Of a DNA stretch of 64,000 nt, positions 37,120 to 47,333 are shown piece after piece. A program made the position numbers and the translations under genes. Under the pieces are notes generated by a model that ran no database searches, was not told the origin of the DNA, and saw nothing but the letters and a program-made list of their open reading frames with translations. The stretch's first letter is position 1, and every line of letters begins with the position of its first letter. This stretch comes from Fusarium oxysporum f. sp. lycopersici 4287. Lineage: Eukaryota > Ascomycota > Sordariomycetes > Hypocreales > Nectriaceae. Location of the stretch: contig NC_030995.1 in assembly GCF_000149955.1 (NCBI RefSeq), forward strand, positions 2,588,948-2,652,947, read 5' to 3'.

Positions 37120-37552
37120 GATGGGTAGAGGATGCTTGATAATCACCAGCGATGCAGTAGAGGGGGTGTCGAGGAGTAGAAAAATCCGGGGTTGAAGGGT
37201 TTCGTATCCAGAAAGTCTGGGGTTATCTGGAGACCTTAAAAAGGCTCGCAGTTGTTAGTTCCACGTTCGAACCGACAAGCCGATCTAGGTTAGTTAATAC
37301 GGGGAGTCGATCCGATAACGAAAATAGCCGACTATGTCGGCAAAAAGGTATCACGTGATGCTGTCGGCTGTCTGTCTCCTACGGCATCTGCGTATCAATA
37401 TTCAGTAAGTAAAGCTATAAATTACGCGAATTAGGTCCCCTGTAGATCCATTAGAGTAATCCAGTTACTTGATTCAATTATAACAATAATTTCATCTTAC
37501 CAAGTCCAACAAACGACTCCAAATTTGTTTCTAAATCTACAAACTTCAAAAC
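37120..37552. promoter_or_regulatory. Shared divergent promoter of carrier and hydrolase
   Basis: 433 nt between two start codons facing away from each other; contains a CACGTG E-box-like site near 37352. Presumed bidirectional promoter. Confidence 0.45.
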
Positions 37553-39028
37553 ATGGCGGTAGGGAAACCTCAGGCATATAGCGAGCGTATTGAAACGCCA
37601 ATTATTGAGCTCCTGCCCGAGACAGAAGATTCACATGCGGTTATCTTAGAACCTTATCATGTTGATCTGCTTCCAGAGTATGAATACGTCAGCAGAGAAT
37701 ACATGATAAGCGGCTTTGCAGCTGGCGAACCATATTGCACGCGCCTGCTTCTACGATGCCCAAAGGACCCGGAGCGATTTACGGGATTTGCAGTTGAAGA
37801 ACCTTCGCATCTCTGGGGAGGGACAAGCATCTGGCGTCACATCAATAGGTGGCTCATGCGCAATGGTAAGTGACTTCACCCTCATAACAGTCTCTTAACT
37901 AAATAAGACGAACAGGGCATGCCTGGATCGAGATCGACTCGCAAGCCCCGTCAGCGATTGGGAAGATCAAATCGGCTGATCCGGAACGATACAAGAATAT
38001 GACTTTCATTCCTGGTCCTATCTCGGACCACTTTGCGGATAACATCCCGTTCGTGACAGAAATCACGAAAGAATCACTGCGAGCTGCATACGATGAGTTC
38101 AAGAAGGAGTGGTGGCCGGCGACTCTACAGTCCCCAGAAATTATCGCTGCTGCGTCTTATGCTCTAAGGTCTGGTCAGCTAGGTCTCCGAGCTGACCGTG
38201 TTGTTCTTAGTGGACTCTCCCAGACTGGAGGCGTGACTCGTCGTTTCATCACTCACTCATCGCACTTGAGACTGCCAGATGGTGAATTGCCGTTTGAGGG
38301 CTTCATTCCCTGTCAATCTGGTGGTGAAGCTCTGCCAGACTTTCCAGGCTCAGCTATCATAGAGCTTTTAGGCGAGTCCGAATTTCAGTCTGTGAGACTG
38401 TCCTGCGGTGTTAGCGGGCAGATGAACGAGACCAAGCACCGCCGACCGGACAGTGAAGGATTCAGATTGTATGAAGTTGCTGGCATGGCCCATCGAGAGT
38501 CCAGATATGCATCTCAAGTTGATTTAAAGCGTTGGTCAGTTGCTGACCTGAAAGGTGCAGAGTGGAGTACTTTTGCAAATTCTTTTATCTATCACGCTGT
38601 TTTTGATCTTATGGAGAAGTGGACTAAAGACCCTCTCTTCACACCCCCTCCGAGTGCTATTCTCAAGACTGTTGGAGATTCTGATGAGATCGTTCGTGAT
38701 TTGCATGGGAATGCTCTTGGGGGCGTGAGGACAATTCACACTGATGTTCCACTTGCAAGGCTGGTCGCTGCGACCCCAAAGGGCCGTCCAAATTGGTACT
38801 GGGGTAAGCAAATATTTAGTCCTGGTCCTACCCAAGTATTGACTAATAATGTCTACAGGTTCTGAATGGCCGTTTCATGCTAAGAAGTTGAAAGATTTGT
38901 ACTTTTCAACAGCCATCTATCGACAGAGGGCAGGTCAGGTACTTCGAGAGTGTATCGATGCTGGATTTCTTCTTGATGCTGACGCAGAGACTTTACGTCG
39001 TGAAACTGTTGAGAAGGTCTCTTTCTAA
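37553..39028 (+). CDS. Alpha/beta hydrolase (Abhydrolase_10-like, PF20091)
   Basis: Exons 37553-37865, 37916-38803 and 38859-39028 with introns of 50 and 55 nt give 456 aa. The nucleophile elbow is GLSQTGG (Ser within VVLSGLSQTGGVTRRF). Other blocks typical of this family are WIEIDSQ, EFQS followed by YEVAGMAHRESRY (possible catalytic His), and LGGVRTIHTDVPLARL with GSEWPF near the end. No signal peptide, so it is cytosolic or peroxisomal without a visible tag. Family members are poorly characterised esterases or amidases. Its place between the permease and the hydratase/CoA-ligase fusion suggests that it frees a carboxylic acid from an ester for activation; this is inference. Confidence 0.86.
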
Positions 39029-39161
39029 GTCTACATGCATGGCTTAACTACATCTTTGTATTTAACCTGGCCATAACTCTTGTCATTAGTTCAAACATAT
39101 GCCGAGAGAGAAGATGATAGTTTCAATTTTAATCCTTGCCGCTTATTTCCTAAGCTGTATC

Positions 39162-41519
39162 TTATATAGATAGTCTCATATCAAACCGCTTGCCACCTAC
39201 TAAAGGCATTGTTGCTTTATCCAATTTCCCTGTCGGTGTCCTTTTAATATCTTGTACAATCTCTATCACACTCGGCACCTGAAATCGAGCTACACGAGTA
39301 ACCGACCATTGCCAAAGCTCTTCCTCTGTCACTGTGCTTCCCGGACGGAGCTGCACAGCTAATTTGAGGTCGTCCTCTGTACCCGGGCCCAACTGTGACG
39401 GCACGCCATATGCTGCTGCAACGACGACGTCTGGATGACAAAAGAACTCATCCTCCACTTCGCTAGCGTTGACATTCTCGCCACGTCGGCGCACAACATC
39501 TTTGTCTCGGCCGACAAAGTACATATTGCCATGTTCATCCACCTTGGCCAGATCACCTGTGTGTAGCCAGAGGTTTTTGAATGCTGAAGCTGTATATGTA
39601 GCATCCCCAAAGTACTCTTTCAGCATGGCGTTGGGATGGTCACTACGAATTAGAAGGTGGCCGGGAGTGTTGACTGGAACCTCGTCGCCCAAGTCATTGA
39701 TAATACGTAGTTGGTATCCTTTTCGTGCACGTCCACAGGATCCTGGGGGAGAAGGAACCCCGAGTCTTTGGAAAACAGGAATGCCGGACTCGACACTTCC
39801 GTACAAAGTGATTAATGAATGACCGAACCTCTGCTCATACTCTTGCGCGAAGTTTGGCAGAGGTACACCCCAAGCAAGTCGAACATTGTGGTCGCGGTCT
39901 CGTTCGTTGGGCTGTTGCTTGTATGTGATTGCCAGCGTAGCTCCCATATAATTATAGACCGTGGCCCTTGTGGCACGGATCTCGTCCCAGAACTTGCTGG
40001 CGCTGAACCTAACCGATACTGCAGCAATGGCGCCCAGCAAGAGGGCGGGGATCATGGTCAAGGCCGTGGCATCCAAATGGAACATGGGGAATGGGCAGTA
40101 AAGTACATCGTTGTCTCGCAATTCGCAACTCTCGATCAATGCCTTGGCCTGAAGAAGAAAGTACTCATGTGAGAGAACACAGGGCTTAGACTTCCCAGTG
40201 GTGCCACTAGTGTACAGCAATGCCGATGTTGTGGCGGGAGTGACGCTCACAGGCTCTGTAACCGATGTAGCCTGCTTCATCAAGTTAGAGAAGCTCTGGG
40301 GACCAGTCCCATCCGGCTTGTTAACAAATACACAGGCATCGTCAACTACGCCAGTCTGTTGGAGCTCAGGCAACAGTTCTTCATCGACAATGGCTAGCTT
40401 GGGTTGAGCGGATGTGATGACACCTTTGAGCGTGACAGACTTGAGCTCAGGATTGATTGGTACCCAAATTGCCCCAAGTCGATTAACAGCCATCCATGAA
40501 TACGCCATTTCAACACTGTTTCTCATCATAACGAGAACTCTATCGCCTGAAGCGATACCGAGCTTCCTTAGGCCACCAGCAAGTGCTCCCACTGCTGTGT
40601 TGAACTGTTGGAAAGTGACGTCTTGGCCTCCAAAGCGAAAGAATGGTCGTTCCGGGAAAGTTTTAACAGAATTGCATAGTGCCGTGTTAAGATCTCTAAT
40701 CTTGCCCATTTCGGCAGCGTTGGTTTCATGACCTGATGGTGTGGTGGCCACCTTCCGAGCCGCAAAGTTGGCGTAACCCAACGCTGCATCACTCTGGGCG
40801 AAACAGTGACTAGCCACGTTCACTTCATCCTGCAAGCATGACTCCATGTTATCGAAAAGCGTCCTCTCTAAAGATGTTTTGGAGGATGACAATGAGATGC
40901 TCGGAAGCTCAGAGAGCTGCCTCGCAAGCTCCAATGCTCGCACTTTAGGGTCATGGTTGATCTCTGTCAGGAGGCCGAGCTTGAGGGCTTCGTCGGCATC
41001 CACCCAACGGCCAGTGAGGAGTAATTCTTTGGCTTTCAACAGTCCCACCATATGGGGCAAGCGAAGGCTGATGCCTCCTGTAACAGCATGGCCAAGTGAG
41101 ACTTCCGGAAAGCGAAACTTGGCTCCGGGCCCACCGATAACGAAGTCTGCTGCTAGTGCAATCTCTGCACCGCCGCCGATGGCGAAGCCCTGGACAGCAG
41201 CAATGACGATGGATTGAGAGGATGAAGTAAGACGAGTAATATCTTGCAACTGGTCAAAAGCCTGTTTCAGCTCTTCAGCCGAGCCCGTTTCTGGTGCCAG
41301 AGTCTGCTTGAGGTCTTCGCCGGCACAGAATGACCGGTCACCTTGTCCCTCGAGAATGATGATACGAGCAATGGCATTGTTTCGAAGTGCTTCGACAAGA
41401 GAACGTAGCAAAGGCACATTCAAGGCGTTCAAGGATTTCGGCCGATTCAGGGTGATTCTCACGACCGAGGGGATAGGGTGCTCGATAAGCACCACTGACT
41501 CAGACTCGTGGTTATTCAT
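39162..41519 (-). CDS. Bifunctional enoyl-CoA hydratase / acyl-CoA ligase fusion
   Basis: One uninterrupted exon of 785 aa with two enzymes in tandem. Residues ~10-255 form a crotonase: oxyanion segment SFCAGEDL (63-70), IGGGAEIALAADF with Glu119 and RFPEVSLG with Glu139, both at the positions of the catalytic glutamates of enoyl-CoA hydratase. The layout resembles carnitinyl-CoA dehydratase (CaiD). Residues ~275-780 form an ANL-family ligase: P-loop LYTSGTTGKSKP (435-446), LYGSVESG (572-579), LHTGDLAKVD (652-661), the hinge RDKDVVRRRGENV, and the adenylation Lys765 in RTPTGKLDK. CFPM..FSASKFWDEIRATRATV is close in style to crotonobetaine/carnitine-CoA ligase (CaiC). Expected chemistry: acid + CoA + ATP to enoyl-CoA, then hydration. 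No PTS1 (ends RLSI). Confidence 0.93.
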   Translation of the reverse strand: MNNHESESVVLIEHPIPSVVRITLNRPKSLNALNVPLLRSLVEALRNNAIARIIILEGQGDRSFCAGEDLKQTLAPETGSAEELKQAFDQLQDITRLTSSSQSIVIAAVQGFAIGGGAEIALAADFVIGGPGAKFRFPEVSLGHAVTGGISLRLPHMVGLLKAKELLLTGRWVDADEALKLGLLTEINHDPKVRALELARQLSELPSISLSSSKTSLERTLFDNMESCLQDEVNVASHCFAQSDAALGYANFAARKVATTPSGHETNAAEMGKIRDLNTALCNSVKTFPERPFFRFGGQDVTFQQFNTAVGALAGGLRKLGIASGDRVLVMMRNSVEMAYSWMAVNRLGAIWVPINPELKSVTLKGVITSAQPKLAIVDEELLPELQQTGVVDDACVFVNKPDGTGPQSFSNLMKQATSVTEPVSVTPATTSALLYTSGTTGKSKPCVLSHEYFLLQAKALIESCELRDNDVLYCPFPMFHLDATALTMIPALLLGAIAAVSVRFSASKFWDEIRATRATVYNYMGATLAITYKQQPNERDRDHNVRLAWGVPLPNFAQEYEQRFGHSLITLYGSVESGIPVFQRLGVPSPPGSCGRARKGYQLRIINDLGDEVPVNTPGHLLIRSDHPNAMLKEYFGDATYTASAFKNLWLHTGDLAKVDEHGNMYFVGRDKDVVRRRGENVNASEVEDEFFCHPDVVVAAAYGVPSQLGPGTEDDLKLAVQLRPGSTVTEEELWQWSVTRVARFQVPSVIEIVQDIKRTPTGKLDKATMPLVGGKRFDMRLSI

Positions 41520-42376
41520 GGTATGTGTGAGCGAATAATCGCCGGCAAAAGAAGACGATCAAGGTAATGAATGATGATTCAAGGTTGCTAAGTAATGGTT
41601 AATGGTTGAGAGGCTTGTTTCCCGTTTCGTGTTTATATAGACCTGCCTCAGAGTAGGCTTCCGATTTCGGACTTACATGCCACAACAGACACATATAGTT
41701 TGGAAACTCATACCGACCCAAATTCCCCCCAAAGGAACAAAATGACATGCTATAGCGAGTTGGTGTCATCAAGCTTCCTTACGGAAGTCAACTGGTAGCC
41801 CCATGACGCGAGTCGCTTTGCACTCCACTGCCGCCACTTCCCCCACTGTACTTATTTGATAGTTACAAGAAACTTATACCGAGCCACATACGTCCTAAAT
41901 GAAGAGCGACATGCTATAGCGAGTTGGTGTCATCAAGTCCCCTCACAGAAGCTAACCGATAGCCCCATAATGCTAGTCGCGCTGCGCTCTATCACAGCCA
42001 CTTCCCGCGCTATACTTATTTAGGAATTGCAAGAATCGCATACCGAGCACTTCTCCACCTAGTTGCGTTAGTGGAAAACAAAGACTACCTGTTGGTTGGG
42101 TAGTTATTACCAAGACACTTTGACGAAGCGATTACAAGAACGACCTACGTGTTCCAACTTTGAATCTGAGTCGTTTTCCACAGACTCGCCTTTCGGTGTC
42201 AGATAAATCTCCGAAAATAGAATAGAGCTTGATAAGAGGATCGAGTTTGACACGCAACTGAGCCCTTTGTATTTTCTTCCATTTTGCTTTCTTACCCTTT
42301 TCTTTTCATTTCACCCGACCATTATACTTTACTTTTTTGGACTCGGCACACCTAAAAGACCTAAATCTCTTCAACA
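41520..42376. promoter_or_regulatory. Shared divergent promoter of fusion enzyme and thioesterase
   Basis: 857 nt between divergent starts. More than a third is a tandem duplication of about 164 bp (next entry). No ORF supported. Confidence 0.55.
41712..42050 (+). repeat. Two-copy tandem duplication, unit ~164 bp
   Basis: The block GACATGCTATAGCGAGTTGG recurs at 41744 and 41908. Matching flanks include TCATCAAG, TAGCCCCAT, CACTTCC and ACTTATTT, and each copy ends in ATACCGAG. The copies have diverged by scattered substitutions and small indels. Confidence 0.85.
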
Positions 42377-42970
42377 ATGTCCACTGAAGTACGTCCAAGT
42401 CCAACTAGTGGTTCTCAGACAACCCAAGCTCTGTCCCAGCGTCTCGCCTCCATAGCTGCTTCTCATCCAGCTACCCTCGACCTTCAAGGAAAGATCAACG
42501 TTGAGGTAACTCGCTCGGTATTGTCTGTACGAGAAGAATACATCCAAGACAACCTGACCTCAACGACTTTGGCCGGTCTCCATGCCATCTCGCCACCTCC
42601 CTTTGTTTATAAAGACGATGCAGCCGGAAGTCTCCTAGCATTCTATCACCTTGGCCATAAACTATCCGGCCATTCTGGCCTTGTTCACGGTGGCATAGCT
42701 GCCGTGTTGCTAGACGAATGCATGGGAAGAGCGAGCTTTCCCCGACTGACCGGCAAGATTTCGGTTACGGCAAATCTTAACTTGAACTACAAGAGTCCGA
42801 TAGAGGTAGATAGTATCATCCTGATTCGGGCCGACGTTATGGAAGTTCAGGGGCGGAAAGCGTGGGTTCGGGGCGTAATTGAGAATGCAGAGGACGGTAC
42901 AGTCTTCGTCGAGGCTACTGGGCTTTTTATCGAGCCTAAATGGGCGGATTCCTTAGCAAAATTGCTTTAG
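42377..42970 (+). CDS. Hotdog-fold acyl-CoA thioesterase (PaaI/THEM4-like)
   Basis: Single exon, 197 aa. Core motif SGHSGLVHGGIAAVLLDECMGR contains the HGG and Asp/Glu pattern of the 4HBT thioesterase family; the Asp/Glu on the long helix is catalytic in relatives. Two later strands (KISVTANLNLNYKSPIEVDS, RKAWVRGVIENAEDG) complete the hotdog fold. The first ~60 residues are family-specific and hydrophilic. No signal peptide or PTS1. It shares an intergenic region with the hydratase/CoA-ligase fusion, so it probably hydrolyses the CoA ester made by that enzyme or recycles CoA. A polypyrimidine-rich leader (42270-42330) precedes the start. Confidence 0.9.
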   Translation: MSTEVRPSPTSGSQTTQALSQRLASIAASHPATLDLQGKINVEVTRSVLSVREEYIQDNLTSTTLAGLHAISPPPFVYKDDAAGSLLAFYHLGHKLSGHSGLVHGGIAAVLLDECMGRASFPRLTGKISVTANLNLNYKSPIEVDSIILIRADVMEVQGRKAWVRGVIENAEDGTVFVEATGLFIEPKWADSLAKLL

Positions 42971-43108
42971 GGAACGAGATCTTAGGGTACTACATATCAA
43001 TATCCAGGCGCTGAAGGACAATCCCGATAGGAGCCATGTGCTTCTATCCTCGTTGTCACCTCCCGAATAAGTCAAATTCCAAAGGGCACAATTTGCTAGT
43101 ACAGAGCA

Positions 43109-45033
43109 TCATATAAGTAGACTATCAAATTCAAGCTCATGCATGATCTGTTTCCAATCCATGATAACCTTTCCAGGATCCAAACCACTTTGTTGGCTGA
43201 TTAACTCGCGTCTTCGCCATATTTCATAAAGGACAACTTTTATCGAAGTTCGGCTTCCTATGCCTACCGATGTCGCCCAATTAACCCACTCTTGCGCTGT
43301 CGCCAAATCTTCCTGTGTGTATGCCTCGGCTGCGGCGATGAAGGCTGGCCATGCAGAAAAGTTCCCAGTACTGTTGGCGAGAAAGGCTGACACGTGACCC
43401 AAGGTATCGTGGACATGTTGTTGAATGGCGTGAGGGGGTACATCAAGCAATGTTCGGTAACAGTAAATATAAGTCGCAGATATGAATGCTTTTGCTTGAT
43501 GCTTGGCCTCTGGAGGATTGTTGGGAATGAAACTGCTGCTACTTTGGACTGAATTGAGACATGAGAGGACTTCGTGGAGAAGCTCATTGCTCGTTGTCCG
43601 AGATATGTCACCAAGTGGTGCTTGGCTAAAGTGCGTGATTTTGGAGATGCATTCCAAAACGCAGCGTGGCGCCCCGATAGTGAAGATGAAATCAGGTGTG
43701 GACAACATCGCCAAAGGATCCGGGTTCCCAGCGTCAGGTGACTGACGATTAGCCTCGAAATCAGAGCGATTGAACCATGTAGAGGATCCGGCGATGATCT
43801 CTATCACGCCGAGGCTTTCTAGGGAAGAACGAGCCAAGTCTGACAAGATCCAGGGGTAGGCCTCACCGTACGACCAAAGAAGCGTCCTTGCTCCGCGTAA
43901 GTGGTGTTTCCAGTCTGTGGAATGACCGCGATAGGCCTGGGAGATGGTCAGGGGAAATGAAGCTATAAAACGCCCAAAGTATGAATCCGTTCCTGGACAT
44001 ACCTCAGCAAACATCAAGCTCATGATAGAAGCTAGCATAGCCGAGGAGTCGGTCTTGCTATGCACCAAATCATGTGTTAGATGCGACAGTGCCGCATTGT
44101 AGTACCTTAGCGCAATGTTAGCCATCTTGGCATCGTTTCCAAGCAAATGGGCGATGTTGAAAGCTGAATGGGCTAGTATGGCCCTATAGAGGACTTTCTG
44201 GCCTGATAATGCAAGCTGTAAAGCGGCAGTGGCCCAATAGCATTGCCATGGATTGTAAGGATGTTCGTAAGGGAGCATTATGAAAGCTACGTGGGTGACG
44301 TAGTGATGGAATAAGAAACGCTCGTCCTGGAGCGGACCCGTGATTGAATCAAGGCCTTGCGGTGGAGGTTTCAACTCCTGCAAAAGCGTTGGATTAAGGG
44401 AGCTTCTCAATGGTGTTAAAATTTCAGGCCTCGATGAAAACACTGAGAATGGGTTATGACATTTAGGCATCCAAGATGATCGCTCACGATGGATGTAGGC
44501 TTGGGTATGACAAGGGTTGCCATCGCAAGACAATATCAGGAGGTCCAAAAGTTCGCTAGATAAAGTTTCAAACCCCGCCCATGTTAATTCTGTTGCGTAT
44601 TAGCAAGAATACAACTACCAGGGACGTCCACGAATAGGACCTTGACAGGAACACAATGAGGGTCTCACATCATGAAGATAGCCCAGAGAGATTAACATTA
44701 CATACCGCTGCGCAAAATACGCCGCCCATCGGTTTGAAAAGGCTTTGATTTGTCTTGTTCCATCCATACGATCTTAGAATCGTAGCCAGGGCATTGGATG
44801 CCGATGCGTCGACAATTGAGACACCACGGACGTGTCTCGTCACACTGAATGGGTCAGCCTGGGTGGACCGCTAAACAGATGGGATTCATGACTAGTTCTC
44901 ACCTTGACTTTACGTGATCGACATTTCCAGCAGCCCTGTATCACAATGATGAGCTGTTTAGACCTCGTGAGGTCTCATGCGTACATACAGTAAACGTCCG
45001 ATGGCGGCGCCGTGCACCCTGCGTTGGTGGCAT
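43109..45033 (-). CDS. Zn(II)2Cys6 transcription factor
   Basis: Exons 45033-44989, 44935-44903, 44844-44706 and 44589-43109 (introns 53, 58 and 116 nt) give 565 aa. The zinc cluster is spread over exons 1-3: FTGCWKCRSRKVKCDE then WCLNCRRIGIQCPGY; ligands Cys17, 20, 27, 34, 37 and 44. Basic residues (GARRRHR) precede it. The C-terminal ~420 residues form a Fungal_trans_2-type regulatory domain (HHYVTHVAFIMLPYEHPYNPWQ, WKHHLRGARTLL). It converges on the thioesterase gene 138 nt away, making it the best candidate local regulator of the 35-43 kb enzymes. The long third intron is unusual for this window but its acceptor (ACGCAACAG) is strong. Confidence 0.88.
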
Positions 45034-45790
45034 ATCTGGCTTATTTAAGTCGGCTGCAGATTCTATGCAATTATTCGCCTGAGCTGCAGGTAGTTTATGT
45101 TTAGTATGGAACTCAGTGAAAGATGATGACGTTTATGACGGTATGAATTGTCCTCTGCAGTTGTAGTAGCTTTTGAACGACCATGCCTGGCTAGTGGTGT
45201 CTGGCAAACGGCCGATGGCTCCTGGGATTAGTGTTAATCCGGATCACCCACTCTTTGTACTTGTGCCTCATACGGATAGCCTACTGAGTACGGAGCTGTG
45301 TGCGAATGGCCCCACTCCGAACAGAGGGCGGAGATACTTTAGTCCATCAATCGGCGGCACCTGATGGAGCACCGATCGCTCGGGAGGCCCCGACTGGCGA
45401 GTCCGCGGCTACCATTTCCAAAGACAATACCCTTCCAGGTTTCACTCAATCCCAAAGTGGCTTTTATGCCCTATTAGAGTTATAAAGCTAATGTATAATA
45501 ACAGGATAGAATTTAAAAGAGCTTTTAGTTCCAACTGCCTAGAATAAGCTGTGATTTTATTTAGCTACTTAAATATCCAGATTCCAGCCACTTTGACAAC
45601 AGAGGCAAAACAGACTAACTATATAACCGCACATGCGGAGTACTAGCCAAGAGGTTAAGACTTGAGCTGCTAACACAGGCAATAAAGGTATAGTAAAGAT
45701 ATACCAGAAAGCATTAGCACTATCCCTTGTCCCCCTCTTTATATATCTCTTTCATTGATTGGGCTTTTATGTCCTTGAGAGGTAACTGAG
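45034..45790. other. Intergenic region
   Basis: 757 nt, AT-rich after 45480. A tRNA-like A box near 45640 has no matching B box. Nothing called. Confidence 0.5.
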
Positions 45791-46763
45791 TCAACCTTGC
45801 TTGCGTAACACATATCCACTTTGAGTCTCGAGGTAAGTTCCAAACTTGACCAAGTGCGGATGGCTGCTTCTGAGCTCCTGGAGGTTTGCATCAAAGCCCT
45901 CTTCCTGCATCCACTTAAACATCGCACCAATGCCCTTGAGGAAAAACAACACAAGCCAAGCAACAATTCTGAAAGTAAGGGGTATGCCCTGACCGGTCTT
46001 CTCCTCAAAGATCCTGGAGACTTGATCAAAAGTCAGCTCATCGCCAGCAAGGGAAATAGCTTGACCTTTGTAGCGTTCCGGAGCCATGAATGCTTGAGCG
46101 GCAAAGTATCCTATGTCAGAAACAGCGATGAGTTGAAGTGGCTTGTTCTTGAGGGCGATCTTCCAACACGTGAGAAACATCTTGGCTTGGAACCCTGGTT
46201 TGTAGTTATCCATGAATCCAGTTGGTCGAAGAAAAGTCCAATCCATATTCGCCAATGGAGCCTTTTCAACTAGATAATGCTCTATGTCATATTTACTGGC
46301 AAAGTGCGGAACTGGTGTGCGATTGTTGAACGACCGATCACCACCGCGGTCGACAGAGCCGTACACAAAGAACCTCACTTTGTGATTGATACATTCGTCG
46401 ATGAATGCTGTTGCTTGTTTGACCTCCTGCTCCGGTGTCTGGTTGCTGGCAAGCGGATTCTGGGTACCTGGTCAGATGATGAAAGTTCTACCGGGGACTG
46501 TGACTAACCTGAACAAAATAGACCCCCCATACTGGTCCAGAGACGATATCCTCAGCGTTTTTGAAGAGAGCTACAGGATCGTCAAGATCTCCTTGTATTA
46601 GCTTGATCTCAGACGACTTTTGGGCGAGTCTCTGGGCCGTTGAGGACACAGGATCGCGGGTCACGGCGAGAATAGTGAAAGAGGCCTCTGATTGTAGAAG
46701 ATTGTCAATCACTGCACCACCCTGGTTCCCAGTAGCCCCAACTACCAGAATTGCTCTAGCCAT
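45791..46763 (-). CDS. NmrA-like NAD(P)-binding protein
   Basis: Exons 46763-46509 and 46459-45791 with a 49-nt intron ending GTACCCAG give 307 aa. Rossmann start AILVVGATGNQGGAVIDNLL; VTRDP supplies the usual strand-2 Arg; IKLIQGDLDD is the NmrA hallmark before the second helix. After the splice, FVQNPLASNQTPEQEVKQ and VRFFVYGSVDRGG lead to WTFLRPTGFMDN and a C-terminal helical region. Similar proteins act as redox-sensing co-repressors (NmrA, HSCARG) rather than enzymes. Divergent from the SDR gene, sharing a CGG-rich promoter. Confidence 0.88.
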
Positions 46764-47333
46764 GGTGATTTATCGGAAGAAGAAGAAGAAAGTGGGGATG
46801 TGGTCAAGATGAGAGAGGGTGCTTTTGAGACTGTTTGGTCTTGGCTGCGGCGTGTATTTAAACGGTCGTGTTATAAATGAGGTTATATGAAGTATCTGGA
46901 GCGACGCAAAACGAAAAGTCTTAAAGAGAGGGATAAAGCAGCAGAACTTATACCCGAAATGTCGCAGAAGATAAGAGCCCGAATGCCGTAGTCAAATTTG
47001 GATTGAGTTTCGCCGGCCGGATGTAAACGCACCGGAGATTATCGGCCGAGACGGCATTTACGTCCGGCCTCGCCGGCCATCGTGAAAGGAATTAACGGCC
47101 GAGGAATTGTGGGGAAAACAGATTCTGACCAATGACAACAAACATTCCCGTGTTGCGGACAAAGACCAGACACTGCTTTCTCCAAACCTGTTATTTATTT
47201 TCAGCTTTATATCTCCGCTATAGGTCTATAAAAACGCTGGAAAGCAAACTACTACTGGACTTTCAACTTGTCTCGCATTCTTCTTCCATTAACATTATTC
47301 TCTACATCAACTCTAACAAACAAGCTTGGCAAG
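46764..47333. promoter_or_regulatory. Divergent promoter with GC-rich inverted repeat
   Basis: 570 nt between divergent starts. CGCCGGCCGGATGTAAACG (47011-47029) faces CATTTACGTCCGGCC (47055-47069), an imperfect inverted repeat with several CGG/CCG triplets, the half-sites of Zn2Cys6 regulators. Confidence 0.55.

Noticed and set aside
39162..41519. Fusion enzyme as a feruloyl-CoA synthetase/hydratase-lyase (vanillin pathway)
   Set aside because: The crotonase half keeps both hydratase glutamates, whereas the lyase-type enzymes I know lack the first; the idea is not excluded but less likely.
45630..45710. tRNA-like A box (TAGCCAAGAGGTTAAG)
   Set aside because: No B box (GGTTCGANTCC) downstream and no seven-base acceptor pairing.
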